In this document: positions 1 through 8,346 of the stretch, piece by piece | Numbering within the stretch: the first letter of the stretch is position 1 | Layout of the letters: each line of letters begins with the position of its first letter | Source of the DNA: an uncultured Asticcacaulis sp. | GTDB taxonomy: Bacteria; Pseudomonadota; Alphaproteobacteria; Caulobacterales; Caulobacteraceae | Length of the DNA: 23,146 nucleotides | Reading direction: 5' to 3' | NCBI GenBank assembly: GCA_946480125.1 | Contig: CAMLIY010000017.1 | Location: 1 to 23,146, forward strand | The notes under the pieces: generated by a model | The model's database searches: none | What the model saw: the letters and a program-made list of their open reading frames with translations, nothing else | What the model was told of the DNA's origin: nothing | Translations under genes and position numbers: made by a program

Positions 1-245
1 GCCGTCAGGGCCATCGCATACAAAAGCGCGGCGCCGTCGTTCATTGAAGACACCTAGTCAGTCCTTTTCATACCGGCACCCATTTCCATAATTCGGTGCG
101 ACAGGTCATCACACTTCCGCTCCATAAAATATCCAGCAAACGCGGGAGGTCCGGGCGGAACCATGAGAATTATTGGGTCGGCATGTGGGGTTTTCCTGCT
201 TACGGCCCTCTTTACCTTTGGTCGGACTAGATTGGAGAGTGGCAA

Positions 246-401
246 ATGACACGTAAAAAAGGAATGGACATATTGGTCATCTGGAAAAATCACCCCGGCG
301 ACGCCGCCGAGATGGCAGGATTGAAGGCGCTTGCTCGCTTGCTGGGACGGCAAATGGCACGAGAGTATCTCAACTCGACCACCGGTCATCCCAAACTTTG
401 A
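246..401 (+). CDS. Small hypothetical protein (51 aa)
   Basis: A short reading frame starts at an ATG preceded by a good purine-rich site (GGAGAG, 6-8 bases upstream) and encodes 51 residues. It has a basic start (MTRKKG), a central acidic patch, and a helical segment rich in Leu, Ala and Arg (ARLLGRQMAREYL). No domain is recognisable. Small proteins with a similar Leu-Gly-Arg/Ala-Arg-Glu helix occur in alphaproteobacterial islands, but that is recollection, not a search. It converges on the integrase at 678-1892 and would belong to the same element A. No function is proposed. It could be a chance frame, though the Shine-Dalgarno spacing and amphipathic helix argue for a gene. Confidence 0.45.
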   Translation: MTRKKGMDILVIWKNHPGDAAEMAGLKALARLLGRQMAREYLNSTTGHPKL

Positions 402-637
402 TACCCGAGGATCTCGCGTATCAGTTGCCCCCCGTGTCAAGCACCTCAAATTAGGTCAGTTTAGCAAAGGGCGATTGGATGGCCGAAGCAACTGCCAAAC
501 TGGTTTAGCGGCGGCGAAACGTGGGCTTTTAGATTGACGCTGTCCCGAACGCGCCGCTTGAGCCGTTAGTGAGCGGGGCGATATGACGACGGGCCAGATT
601 TGACACCGGCCTCCCAACTGAAAGACGCCAAGCGAAA

Positions 638-652
638 GGTTGCTTAGCAACC
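638..652 (-). terminator. Candidate weak terminator after integrase A
   Basis: A 6-bp perfect stem (GGTTGC/GCAACC) with a 3-nt loop lies 25 bases downstream of the integrase stop on the minus strand and is followed there by TTTCGCTT. The stem is short and the T-run interrupted, so termination efficiency is doubtful. Confidence 0.3.
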
Positions 653-677
653 CGCTGCTCAGTGAGATTCCTTCGTA

Positions 678-1892
678 TCAGGCGAAAATTTTCAGCGAAA
701 CCGTGTTTCCATCCCTCAGCCCGTCGAGATAATCGGACCACCATTGAGCCATCCGGACGCGTTCATCCCAATGTGCGCCACGATGGTAAATGGCCCTGAC
801 CTTGTCTTGGCCTTTGTGTGCTAGAGACCGCTCGATAGCATCTGGCGACCATTTGCCCGACTCGTTCAGCAAGGTGCTCGCTGTGCTGCGAAACCCGTGA
901 GCGGTCATCTCGTCGCCAGAGTACCCCAGTCGCCTCAGCGCCACATTGATAGTGTTTTCGCTAATCGGCCTCAGCCCCGTCCTGATAGACGGAAACACGT
1001 ACTTGCTATGCGATGCGATGGCTTTCGCTTCTTCCAAAATCGCCAGCGCCTGGCGGGACAAAGGTACGACGTGTTCCCGACGCATTTTCATCTTCTCTTC
1101 GGGTATTCGCCAGACTTTCGCCTCCCAATCGATCTCGGTCCATTCCATATGCCGGAGTTCGCCCGGGCGCACGAACAGGTGTGGTGTCAGGCGAAGGGCC
1201 AGGGTCGTCACCATGTATTTGTTGAAAGTCTCAATGGACCTCAACAGGTCGCCCAGAACGGCAGGATCAATGATCGCGGCTAGGTGCTTTTTCTTGACCT
1301 TCACTAGGCCATCAGCGAGATCGGCTGCCGGATTGTAGCGCGCTCGTCCGGTGATAATCGCATATCGGTAGACGCGGGCGATAAATGCTCTCAACCGCTT
1401 GGCGGTTTCATATACGCCACGACGCTCGAACTTCTTGAGGATAGCGAGAACCTCGACCGGCTCGACTTCACCCATGGGACGGCTGCCCAGTTCCTTGTCC
1501 AGTTGTTTGAGACATCGGTCGTTACGGACCTTCGTCGCACTGGCGATACCTTCCAGTTCCAGTTTTTCCAGGAACTCTCTCGCAACTTTGCCAAAGGTGT
1601 TGCCAGCGGCGATCGCCGCGGCCACCTCTCGCCGTTTCTTCTCTGCTGCGGGGTCAATCTTATCATAAAGCAGCTTTTTCGCCGCATCCCGGCGCTCCCG
1701 CGCCTCACGAAGAGACATCATGGGGTATGGTCCAAACGAAAGGACCTTCTCCTGATGGTTAAAATGATACTTCATCCGCCAGAGCTTACTGCCGGAGGTG
1801 GCTACCACAAGGAACAGTCCGTCTGTATCGTAGAGCTTGTAGGATTTGTCTCGTGGCTTTGCCGTGCGGATCGCGGTGTCTGATAGGGTCAT
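678..1892 (-). CDS. P4-type tyrosine integrase (element A, 404 aa)
   Basis: This is a site-specific recombinase that integrates and excises a mobile element at a tRNA gene. The N-terminal arm-binding domain (about residues 1-90, the DUF4102 type) is recognisable from the opening LSDTAIRTAKP and YDTDGLFLVV. A SAM-like core-binding domain (about 95-180) and the catalytic domain (about 205-385) follow. The catalytic set is complete: R242 in RPGEL, a Lys at 267 or 269, H332 and R335 in HGFR, H359, and nucleophile Y369 in AIYHR. The length matches the family (about 400 aa). I chose the ATG at 1892 because family proteins begin at this motif; an upstream TTG would add 17 unlikely residues. The gene sits next to the tRNA-Lys fragment at 2054-2098, the usual integrase/att arrangement, so the element extends leftward out of the window. 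Confidence 0.95.
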   Translation of the reverse strand: MTLSDTAIRTAKPRDKSYKLYDTDGLFLVVATSGSKLWRMKYHFNHQEKVLSFGPYPMMSLREARERRDAAKKLLYDKIDPAAEKKRREVAAAIAAGNTFGKVAREFLEKLELEGIASATKVRNDRCLKQLDKELGSRPMGEVEPVEVLAILKKFERRGVYETAKRLRAFIARVYRYAIITGRARYNPAADLADGLVKVKKKHLAAIIDPAVLGDLLRSIETFNKYMVTTLALRLTPHLFVRPGELRHMEWTEIDWEAKVWRIPEEKMKMRREHVVPLSRQALAILEEAKAIASHSKYVFPSIRTGLRPISENTINVALRRLGYSGDEMTAHGFRSTASTLLNESGKWSPDAIERSLAHKGQDKVRAIYHRGAHWDERVRMAQWWSDYLDGLRDGNTVSLKIFA

Positions 1893-1972
1893 TGGGGTAC
1901 CGAGTCTGAGGGACTTTGGGGTATTCCCAGGTCGATACCCCAAAATGCCCCGGACGGGGGTGGATTGGGGTG
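1892..1972. repeat. TTGGGGTA repeat cluster (candidate integrase arm sites or operator)
   Basis: TTGGGGTA occurs at 1892-1899 (touching the integrase start codon) and 1916-1923, inverted at 1936-1943, and as TTGGGGTG at 1965-1972. The second and third copies form a perfect 10-bp inverted repeat (1915-1924 and 1935-1944) around a 10-nt loop. The cluster lies between the integrase start and the att fragment. That is where arm-type integrase sites or an autoregulatory operator would be expected. The function is inferred. Confidence 0.5.
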
Positions 1973-2053
1973 GATGTCACCGGATGAATACCCGCCTAAC
2001 ATACCATATCTAAAGGGTTTTTTCAATTCCAGCGGACGCTGGCGGAAGGAGAT

Positions 2054-2098
2054 TGGTGGGTGGGCACGGACTCGAACCGTGGACCCGCTGATTAAGAG
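2054..2098 (-). repeat. Displaced tRNA-Lys 3' half (att junction of elements A and B)
   Basis: Read on the minus strand this is the 3' part of a tRNA. It has an anticodon-loop sequence CTCTTAA, a variable loop, a perfect T-arm (CACGG, TTCGAGT, CCGTG), a 7-nt acceptor strand CCCACCC, a discriminator A, and CCA. The 5' half is missing. Positions 2082-2098 are identical over 17 bp to 12526-12542 in the intact tRNA-Lys, covering the anticodon loop and the 3' anticodon stem. This is a standard attachment-site remnant for tyrosine recombinases. It marks the left end of element B and the right end of element A. Confidence 0.85.
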
Positions 2099-2432
2099 GC
2101 TGCGGTTTACTGCGCCTATTCAAACACATAGCTCCAAACTGGAGCCAAAACCGTGTGTTATAAATCAATGGGTTATCTTGATTTTGCAAACCAAAATAAC
2201 CTCACATTTTCGATAGCACTGGCCACTTGCGCCGGCCGACCTCGCGCGCCTCCATCCAGCGAATAGAACGGGTCGGGCGTCGGCGACATAGAGTCGAGTG
2301 CCGCCTTTCACCAACCCTTAACCTGACTGCCATCACCTGTCGGTGCGCGGTTAATTCCGGATTTCGTGAAGAACAGAGGATCACAGAGGAACAGAGGATC
2401 ATGGCAGGCCTTCCTTCCGGCCCACGCTTTTA
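2099..2432. other. Non-coding left end of element B
   Basis: No convincing gene lies here. At 2123-2159 there is a nested inverted repeat: AACACA/TGTGTT outside and GCTCC/GGAGC inside. At 2371-2383 and 2389-2401 a 13-bp direct repeat (GAACAGAGGATCA) has an 18-bp period. The stretch is probably element-end sequence plus debris of lost phage genes. Confidence 0.5.
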
Positions 2433-2443
2433 ACAGAGTTTGG

Positions 2444-2862
2444 AAGGTCTGTACCCGTTCAAAGGTCTGTTTAATAACAGTCTGAATAATAAACGGAAAC
2501 AGACCTTACAGAGCTTCCAGAGGATAACCCCTATACCGCGCTGAACGCAGGCATGACGCGAGGCGTATACGCTGTAGGTCTGTATCGTCTGTCATCGGTG
2601 TCGTGTTCTAACCTTTCAGGTATGGCTTATCTAAAAATATTAGCGAAGCGTCTGAACAGTTCTGAACAGTCGAACATTCATTGGAGGGTTTCCCATGGTC
2701 GAGATCAGATTTCTGAACAATGAACTGTTCGGCGGCTAGTAACTGTTCAGTGGGTAACGCTTTGAAGTTATTGAAGTTAAGAACAGTCTGAACAGTTAGA
2801 ACATTCCGCCGGGGTTTTCGATGAAGGCGGGCACATGCGCGAGATGGCCATGTAACTGTTCG
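2444..2862. repeat. Iteron-like field: AGGTCTGT and CTGAACAGT repeats
   Basis: Two motif families crowd about 420 bp of non-coding DNA. AGGTCTGT occurs at 2445-2452, 2463-2470 and 2576-2583, and inverted at 2499-2506. CTGAACAGT occurs at 2652-2660 and 2662-2670 (exact 10-bp tandem period) and at 2788-2796, as CTGAACAAT at 2713-2721, and inverted at 2742-2750. Shorter GAACAGT or AACTGTTC forms lie at 2722-2730, 2781-2787 and 2854-2861. The pattern resembles replication iterons or a multi-site operator, but no replication initiator is present in the element. Repeat expansion in a decayed coding region is an alternative. Confidence 0.6.
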
Positions 2863-3063
2863 TATGTTCAGGCTTTGCCTGAATCTATTTTCCTAAAATA
2901 AAAACTCAGAATGAGAACAAGAGTCCAACCCAATGCAGCGCAGCGGGGGGGGCATCAAAAGTCAGGTGCCGCCCGGCTAAAGACCGGCGGGGTAAACAAC
3001 TCTTTTTCCGTGCGATATTTTTCCAGAAACTTTTTTTTTGCAGCAAAAACAAAGGATAAACCA

Positions 3064-3489
3064 GTGAACGACCAAGAAAACATTCTCCAAATCTCTTCGA
3101 TTGCAGCGCAAATGCGCTCTGCCATCCACCGGGAAAACATCAATGCGACGGAACCGGAAAAGGCGGCTGCGCTTCAAAGCATGGCGTTGTCGGCGGCGGA
3201 TAGTTGTCTTTCGCGTGTCGTGATCGCGCGTCAACTGATGGGGCTTGCGGAGGCATACCTTGCCGCCGAGGCCGCTACCTCGAAACAGGTTTCCTCGACT
3301 GACATTGCACACGGCGTTCTCACCACAGCCGCCGAACAGTTGATGCGTTGCGGAATTGACCAGGCCGAAGCTGCGCAGCTCATGCTGGGCTTCGCCGCCG
3401 CCTGGGCCTCGAAGTCGAAGACGCCGGGCGCGGCGGAACACCTCTACCGCACCGCCGACGCTATCGTGGCGGGAAGCGCCAAACAGTAG
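3064..3489 (+). CDS. Hypothetical phage-element protein (141 aa)
   Basis: The product is an all-helical, Ala-rich protein with no recognised domain, the first gene of the structural block of element B. I start it at the GTG at 3064, preceded by AAAGGA at a suitable distance. The frame is open further upstream to 2911, but that stretch contains a run of nine T and a run of eight G and translates into an unlikely sequence. It lies 146 bp before the prohead protease on the same strand. In complete phages a terminase or portal gene would be expected here, but the size and composition fit neither. No function is assigned. Confidence 0.6.
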   Translation: MNDQENILQISSIAAQMRSAIHRENINATEPEKAAALQSMALSAADSCLSRVVIARQLMGLAEAYLAAEAATSKQVSSTDIAHGVLTTAAEQLMRCGIDQAEAAQLMLGFAAAWASKSKTPGAAEHLYRTADAIVAGSAKQ

Positions 3490-3635
3490 TTGATTTTCAT
3501 TCCGGTTGGGCCTATCTTTGGTCCGTTGTCACCAGCCCTAGTGCGGGACAGCACCTTAAGTACCAGCGGGAGCTGGGCTCAAGGCTCAACCGGGTTCCTA
3601 AACCCCCTTGGCTTTGTTGCAGCAATAGGTGCGTC

Positions 3636-4301
3636 TTGACGACAGAAACCCCTTACCTCAGAACCGGCCCTTCTCTGGCGATCAAACTCGCCTCGGACCT
3701 AGCAGACCGTGGCATCATCGAAGGTTATGGTTCGACATTTGATGGCGAACCCGATTCGCACGGTGATGTCATTGCGCCTGGAGCATTTGCGAGATCACTT
3801 CGTGAGCGCACCCCGGTCATGCTTTGGTCGCACAACCTCCATCGCCCCATTGGGAAGTGGACGGAAGCCAAGGAAGACTCGCGTGGTCTTTTCCTCAGAG
3901 GCGTCCTGAATCTCGAAACCAGCGACGGCCGTGAAATGCACGCCCACGTGAAGGCGGGCGATGTAACCGGCTTGTCGATAGGGTTCGGTACGCCCACTGG
4001 CGGGGCCCAGCTCGATCAAAGAAGCGGTATTCGCCGTCTTACGAACCTCGACCTCTTCGAAGTCAGCCCGGTTACGATCCCGTCGAACCAAAACGCTCGC
4101 ATCACCGCTGTCAAAAACATCGGATCACAGCGCGAGCTACAATCCCTCCTGCATGAAAACGGCCTGCCACGCGCGGCGGCCGCCAAGATCGCCGCCGCCG
4201 GGTGGCCGGCGCTTAACGGCGAAGAAGACCACCCCGACTTCAACGAACTGGTGGGGCGCATCAAAGCCGCTACTGCCGAAATCCAGCACATGAAAGGCTG
4301 A
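3636..4301 (+). CDS. HK97-type prohead protease (221 aa)
   Basis: This is the capsid maturation protease of HK97-fold phages (peptidase family U35). It is packaged in the prohead and cleaves the scaffold domain from the major capsid protein. The family signatures are in order: IIEGYGSTF and GDVIAPGAF near residues 27-51, H66 in WSHNLHRP, S114 in TGLSIGF, and E142 in LFEVSPVTIPSN. H66, S114 and E142 form the expected catalytic set at canonical spacing. The helical tail (about 160-221) may help incorporation into the prohead. The only plausible start is TTG at 3636 with AGGTG upstream; no ATG or GTG precedes the conserved region in frame. The gene ends 2 bases before the capsid gene, so the two are probably translationally coupled. 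No portal gene lies upstream, which is unusual. Confidence 0.93.
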   Translation: MTTETPYLRTGPSLAIKLASDLADRGIIEGYGSTFDGEPDSHGDVIAPGAFARSLRERTPVMLWSHNLHRPIGKWTEAKEDSRGLFLRGVLNLETSDGREMHAHVKAGDVTGLSIGFGTPTGGAQLDQRSGIRRLTNLDLFEVSPVTIPSNQNARITAVKNIGSQRELQSLLHENGLPRAAAAKIAAAGWPALNGEEDHPDFNELVGRIKAATAEIQHMKG

Positions 4302-4303
4302 AC

Positions 4304-5533
4304 ATGAAAAAGAACTATCTCTCCGCCCGTGGCGTCATCGGCCACATGACCCCGGCAGAACGGGCCGCCGGTCGCTACCTGCGCTCGCCTGACGGCCACC
4401 CCTTCGGGCAGGTCAAGTCGTTCGATGACCTGGCTAAGGCGTTCGGCACGAACCACGACGAAGTGAAGGCCGCCTTTGCCGAACTGAAAAGCCTCGCGAG
4501 TGAACACGGTGCGCGGTTGCAGGAAATCGAGCAAAAGACCGCGCGTCACGGGACCTCCGGCGGGTATGACGAAGAGCCTCAGAGCTTGGGCGCCAAATTC
4601 ATCGCGCAGGAAGGCGTGAAGGACTTTGCCGACCGCAATCAACGCAATGACCGTTTCGGCTTTGAGACCAAGGCCACGCTTACCTCCGCCACCACCGACG
4701 CCGCCGGTTCGGTCGGGGCTGGCGTGCAGGCCTATCGTGATCCGTCGATCACGCCCCTGCCCCAGCGACGCCCCGTGGTGCGCGACCTGCTAACCGTCAT
4801 TCCGATGTCGGGCGGCTCTGTCGAAGTGGTCAAGGTGACCGGGCGTACCAATGGCGCGGCTCCGGTCGCTGAAGGCGCTGCCAAGCCGCAGAGCGACGCG
4901 CAGTTGGCGCTGGAAACCGTCAACGCGCGCACCATCGCCCACTGGATGAAAGCCTCACGGCAGGTGCTCGATGATCTACCGCAATTGCAGGGCCTTATCG
5001 ATAGCGAGTTGCTGGATGGTCTGGCGCTTGTCGAAGAGGCGCAACTGCTCAATGGCGACGGCACCGGGCAAAACCTCAATGGCTTGGTCCCGAATGCCAC
5101 GGCTTATGCAGCGCCGTTTGTTATGGCGTCGCCGACCCAGCTTGATACGCTCGGCCTGGCCTTGCTGCAAAGCGCCTTGGCAGAGTTTCCGGCAAACGGC
5201 ATCATCATGCATCCCGCCGATTGGACGCGGATCACCCTGCTGAAAAACGCAGACGGCGATTACATCATGGGCACGCCCGGCTCCAATATCCAGCAGAAGC
5301 TTTGGGGTCTGCCTGTGATCACCACACAGGCCATGTCTATCGATAAGTTCCTCGTCGGTGACTTCACGCGCGCATCGACGCTGTACGACCGCTGGGCGGC
5401 CCGCGTGGAGATTGGCACAGTCAATGACGACTTCACCAAAAACCTTGTCACGGTGCTGGCAGAAGAGCGTCTGGCGCAGGCCATCAAGCAACCCAAGGCC
5501 CTGACTTACGGTGATTTCGGCCTCGTTGCCTAA
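4304..5533 (+). CDS. HK97-family major capsid protein (409 aa)
   Basis: This is the phage head shell subunit. Residues about 1-95 form a helical N-terminal delta (scaffold) region that the adjacent protease would remove. The rest matches the HK97 gp5 fold: a P-rich entry to the E-loop region (TPLPQRRPVVRDL), the spine helix around VLDDLPQLQGLI, the diagnostic NGDGTGQNLNGL near residue 249, and the A-domain end (GLPVITTQAM, then VLAEERLAQAI). The length is normal and the frame intact. The ATG lies 2 bases after the protease stop, whose final codons supply a modest AAAGG site. No separate scaffold gene is present, consistent with the fused delta domain. Confidence 0.95.
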   Translation: MKKNYLSARGVIGHMTPAERAAGRYLRSPDGHPFGQVKSFDDLAKAFGTNHDEVKAAFAELKSLASEHGARLQEIEQKTARHGTSGGYDEEPQSLGAKFIAQEGVKDFADRNQRNDRFGFETKATLTSATTDAAGSVGAGVQAYRDPSITPLPQRRPVVRDLLTVIPMSGGSVEVVKVTGRTNGAAPVAEGAAKPQSDAQLALETVNARTIAHWMKASRQVLDDLPQLQGLIDSELLDGLALVEEAQLLNGDGTGQNLNGLVPNATAYAAPFVMASPTQLDTLGLALLQSALAEFPANGIIMHPADWTRITLLKNADGDYIMGTPGSNIQQKLWGLPVITTQAMSIDKFLVGDFTRASTLYDRWAARVEIGTVNDDFTKNLVTVLAEERLAQAIKQPKALTYGDFGLVA

Positions 5534-5635
5534 ATTCGGATAGCTGGGTGGGTTTTTCCTTCACATCCAGAGCGGGCGGCCTTGGGAGGGGCGTGGTCCG
5601 CAACTGGCTTGGTTCGGTTGCCTTTCCGGTCAAGA

Positions 5636-5667
5636 GCGAGCGGCCGTCAACGGACGGCGCGGCTCGC
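5636..5667 (+). terminator. GC-rich hairpin between capsid and tape measure genes
   Basis: GCGAGC (5636-5641) pairs with GCTCGC (5662-5667), and an inner CCGTC/GACGG stem lies inside with a small internal loop. AATTCATTAATTTTAT follows. There is no clean T-run, so it may be a terminator, an attenuator or an RNA-processing site after the capsid gene. Confidence 0.4.
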
Positions 5668-5696
5668 AATTCATTAATTTTATCTAGGAGTCTGAC

Positions 5697-8183
5697 ATGG
5701 CGAACGCCATCATAGGAGCACTTCGCGTCGTTTTGGGGATGGATACCATCGCTTTTGAAAAAGGTATGAACGGCGCACAAAAAACCCTCAATAAAGCGGC
5801 GCGCGAATGGAAGGCTTCCGGCGAGGACCTCAAGAATCTGGGGCAGACGCTCACCCTCGCGTTCACCGCGCCGTTCGCAGCGCTGGCGGTCACGGCCTCC
5901 AAGGCTTCCACTGAAAGCGCGCAGGCCATCGGACAGGTACAAGCTGCCCTAAAAGGCATGAATGGTGCGTCGGGTAAAACGGTCGAGCAGCTTCAGAACA
6001 TAGCCGCAGGCCTTCAGAACATGAGCGTCTATGACGACGATGATATCCTGAAATCAGTGACGGCAAACCTGCTGACCTTCGGCAATATTAGCGGAGGTGT
6101 GTTCGATCGCGCGGAACAGTCGATTGTCGATATCTCCGCACGCCTTGGGCAGGATCTGCAATCGTCGACTATTCAGCTCGGCAAAGCCCTAAATGATCCG
6201 ATTCGGGGACTGACCGCGCTGTCACGTATCGGGATCATTTTCACCGCTGATCAGGAAAACCAGATCAAGGCCATGATGAAGCATGGTGAGGTCGCTAAGG
6301 CACAAGGCATGATTCTTGACGAAGTGGCGCGGGAATTCGGTGGCTCAGCTAAGGCAATGCGCGAAGCCGACCCGTGGTCGGCCCTGCGCCAGGCTGGCAA
6401 CGATTTTCAGGAAGCCTTCGGCGGAATTATCAAAAAGGCGATAGTGCCGATGGTCGATGGTATTACGAAGGCCGTTAAAGCCTTCAACGGAATGTCTCCG
6501 GCCATGCAATCTGTGATCGTCGGTTTCGCCGCTGTGGCCGCCGCCGTAGGGCCGCTTGTGGTCATTCTCGGCACAGTCATAACGTCGACCGGCACGGTTT
6601 TCAGCACTATGGCCAGCCTGGCGCCGATGATTGCGGCCGTCCGAACTGCTTGGATCGGTTACACCGCCTCGGTCGCTGCACTGGGGCCTGTGCAGGCTAC
6701 CGCCGCCGCCGGCGCTACTGCGCTTGGCGCGGCAATTGATTTCGCTCTGGGTCCGCTCGGTCTGGCGATCGGTCTTATCGCTGCCGCAACGGCTGGCACG
6801 ATTGCGCTTTACAAGGCGACATACTCGGCCACGCCGGCTACAAAAGACCTTGCCGCCGCGACTGACAGCGTGACCAAGGCCACCGACGCTTACACACAAA
6901 TGGTGACACTCGCGGCCGGCCAGACCGGCAAGCAGCGCGAGGAGACGTTGAAAAACGCTGCCGCGCTTAAGGTCGAGCAGCAGCAGACCATTCGCAACGC
7001 CAAAGCGCAAATGGCACTGAACGAAACCAAGCTGGCTGCTTTAAAGGTTGAGGAAGCTCGCCTTAACGCGTCATGGGGTGCAAACCCCACTGTCGGGCCG
7101 ATGGGGGCATCTATCGGCGCATCTGGCGGCCAGATTGCGAATATGGGGCAGCAACGGGTAATCCGGGCACAGGTCGAGGTGTCAGAAAAGGCCATTGCGG
7201 ACGCAAATCAGAAACTCAAAGATGCCGAGGCAATTTTGACCGCTGGCGCGGGCGTCACACTGCCCCCGGTGTTGGCCGGGGTATCGGAGGGGGCCAAAGG
7301 CGCGAAGCAGGCCATTGATGAACTGCGCACCGCCCTGACTGGTGTGATGGCCACGCTGATGACGCCGGATGAGACGGCGGATAAGGCTTTCAAGGAACAG
7401 GTTGAAGCGCTCCGAAAAGCCCGCCAAGCTAAACTGATCGATGTAAAGGCATATCAGGAGCAGCTGCGCCGCGCACAACAGGCGCGCGACGATGCCTACG
7501 GCATCGGCAAGTATAGTCCTGCTGATGTGCTCGGGGACGCAAGCGACAAGGAAATTGGTGTCGGCTCGTTTGAGAAGGCCAGGATGGAATCGGCCGCGCG
7601 CATCCGAGATGCCTATAAGGCGGCGTGGGGGGAAGTCGGTCAGGCGTTCAAAGGCGCAGCGCAGGAATGGGTTTATACCGGACAGTTGAACTGGAAACGG
7701 CTGACCGTCGATCTGCTGGATAATTGGAAATCCGTCATGTCGGTGCTGACCGATCTATGGAAGAACGCCCAGGCCGGTATGCAGGCCCCGAAGGCGGCGG
7801 GCGGATCGGGCGGATCGGGCGGCATATTTGATGCCATTTCCGGCATACTCAAGGGCTTGCCCGGCCACGTCAACGGCACCCTGTCCTCACCGGGTGGCTG
7901 GCACTGGGTGGGCGAGCGCGGCCCTGAATTGCTGAATATGCGATCAGGTGCGCAAGTGCTCAATCAATCGCAACTGGCGGCTGCCTTGGGTGGCGGCGGC
8001 TCTGGCGGCGGCTTCCTTAAGGTGGAAGTTGACAAGTCCGACCTGTTCGACGTGCATGTCAGTCGTGTCGCCGAGCCAGTGGCGCAGACTTATAGTCAGC
8101 GGGCGGCCGTCGCCGGGGCGCAAGGCGGGGCATCGCTGGCCGGGGTCAATCAGGCAGACCGCGAGCGGTGGAGGCTGAAATGA
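5697..8183 (+). CDS. Phage tail tape measure protein (828 aa)
   Basis: The tape measure protein sets tail length and is threaded through the tail tube. Visible features are a coiled N-terminal region with repeated Ala/Lys helices (1-110), a long Ala/Gly/Val-rich hydrophobic section (about 270-390), a Lys/Ala/Gln-rich coiled stretch (about 400-650), and a Gly-rich C-terminus. The C-terminus carries the common signature WHWVGERGPELL, followed by a Gly/Ser linker. AGGAG seven bases before the ATG supports the start. At roughly 0.15 nm per residue (the known family rule) it would correspond to a tail near 120 nm, implying a siphovirus- or myovirus-like ancestor. No other tail gene precedes it, although tube, completion and chaperone genes normally lie between capsid and tape measure, so a deletion between them is likely. 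Confidence 0.92.
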   Translation: MANAIIGALRVVLGMDTIAFEKGMNGAQKTLNKAAREWKASGEDLKNLGQTLTLAFTAPFAALAVTASKASTESAQAIGQVQAALKGMNGASGKTVEQLQNIAAGLQNMSVYDDDDILKSVTANLLTFGNISGGVFDRAEQSIVDISARLGQDLQSSTIQLGKALNDPIRGLTALSRIGIIFTADQENQIKAMMKHGEVAKAQGMILDEVAREFGGSAKAMREADPWSALRQAGNDFQEAFGGIIKKAIVPMVDGITKAVKAFNGMSPAMQSVIVGFAAVAAAVGPLVVILGTVITSTGTVFSTMASLAPMIAAVRTAWIGYTASVAALGPVQATAAAGATALGAAIDFALGPLGLAIGLIAAATAGTIALYKATYSATPATKDLAAATDSVTKATDAYTQMVTLAAGQTGKQREETLKNAAALKVEQQQTIRNAKAQMALNETKLAALKVEEARLNASWGANPTVGPMGASIGASGGQIANMGQQRVIRAQVEVSEKAIADANQKLKDAEAILTAGAGVTLPPVLAGVSEGAKGAKQAIDELRTALTGVMATLMTPDETADKAFKEQVEALRKARQAKLIDVKAYQEQLRRAQQARDDAYGIGKYSPADVLGDASDKEIGVGSFEKARMESAARIRDAYKAAWGEVGQAFKGAAQEWVYTGQLNWKRLTVDLLDNWKSVMSVLTDLWKNAQAGMQAPKAAGGSGGSGGIFDAISGILKGLPGHVNGTLSSPGGWHWVGERGPELLNMRSGAQVLNQSQLAAALGGGGSGGGFLKVEVDKSDLFDVHVSRVAEPVAQTYSQRAAVAGAQGGASLAGVNQADRERWRLK

Positions 8184-8299
8184 GGCTCGCCGCCAACGAA
8201 GCTACATGGAGTGACGTTCATAGCGCGCTGAAGCCACAAAAAAATCCAGCACGGGTCGGATGCCGCATTGCGTCGGTGCTTCATTTGCGGCACAAATAA
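8180..8299 (+). pseudogene. Truncated phage gene start (39 aa)
   Basis: An ATG overlaps the tape measure stop (ATGA), the standard translational coupling of phage tail operons. The frame reads MRLAANEATWSDV and stops after 39 residues, just before a strong hairpin. The next tail gene seems to have been cut off here, leaving only its beginning fused to unrelated sequence. A genuine 39-aa protein cannot be excluded. Confidence 0.4.
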
Positions 8300-8302
8300 T
8301 AA

Positions 8303-8331
8303 CGCGCCGCCGTGAAAATCACGGCGGCGCG
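8303..8331 (-). terminator. Strong intrinsic terminator (possibly bidirectional)
   Basis: A perfect 12-bp stem (CGCGCCGCCGTG and its complement) closes a 5-nt AAAAT loop. On the minus strand it is followed by TTATTATTTG, suiting termination of the small gene at 8347-8517. It also lies directly after the truncated phage frame on the plus strand. Confidence 0.7.
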
Positions 8332-8346
8332 CTGCTCTTATCGCCG

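Noticed and set aside
1..57. An open frame on the plus strand ending with a stop at 55-57, possibly the end of a gene entering from the left.
   Set aside because: Only 18 codons are visible and no family is recognisable; other frames are also open over this distance.
54..449. A 131-codon minus-strand frame.
   Set aside because: The translation has no domain-like features, overlaps a better small gene at 246-401, and has no convincing ribosome binding site.
2202..2433. Frames of 66-68 codons on both strands.
   Set aside because: Their sequences are Arg-rich translations of GC-rich DNA plus a direct repeat, with no supporting start signals.
2444..2862. A CRISPR array, considered because of the short repeats.
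   Set aside because: Repeats are 8-10 bp, irregularly spaced and in both orientations, with no cas genes.
2911..3063. N-terminal extension of the 141-aa gene by 51 codons from an ATG at 2911.
   Set aside because: The stretch includes homopolymer runs of T and G and has no ribosome binding site; the GTG at 3064 has a good one.
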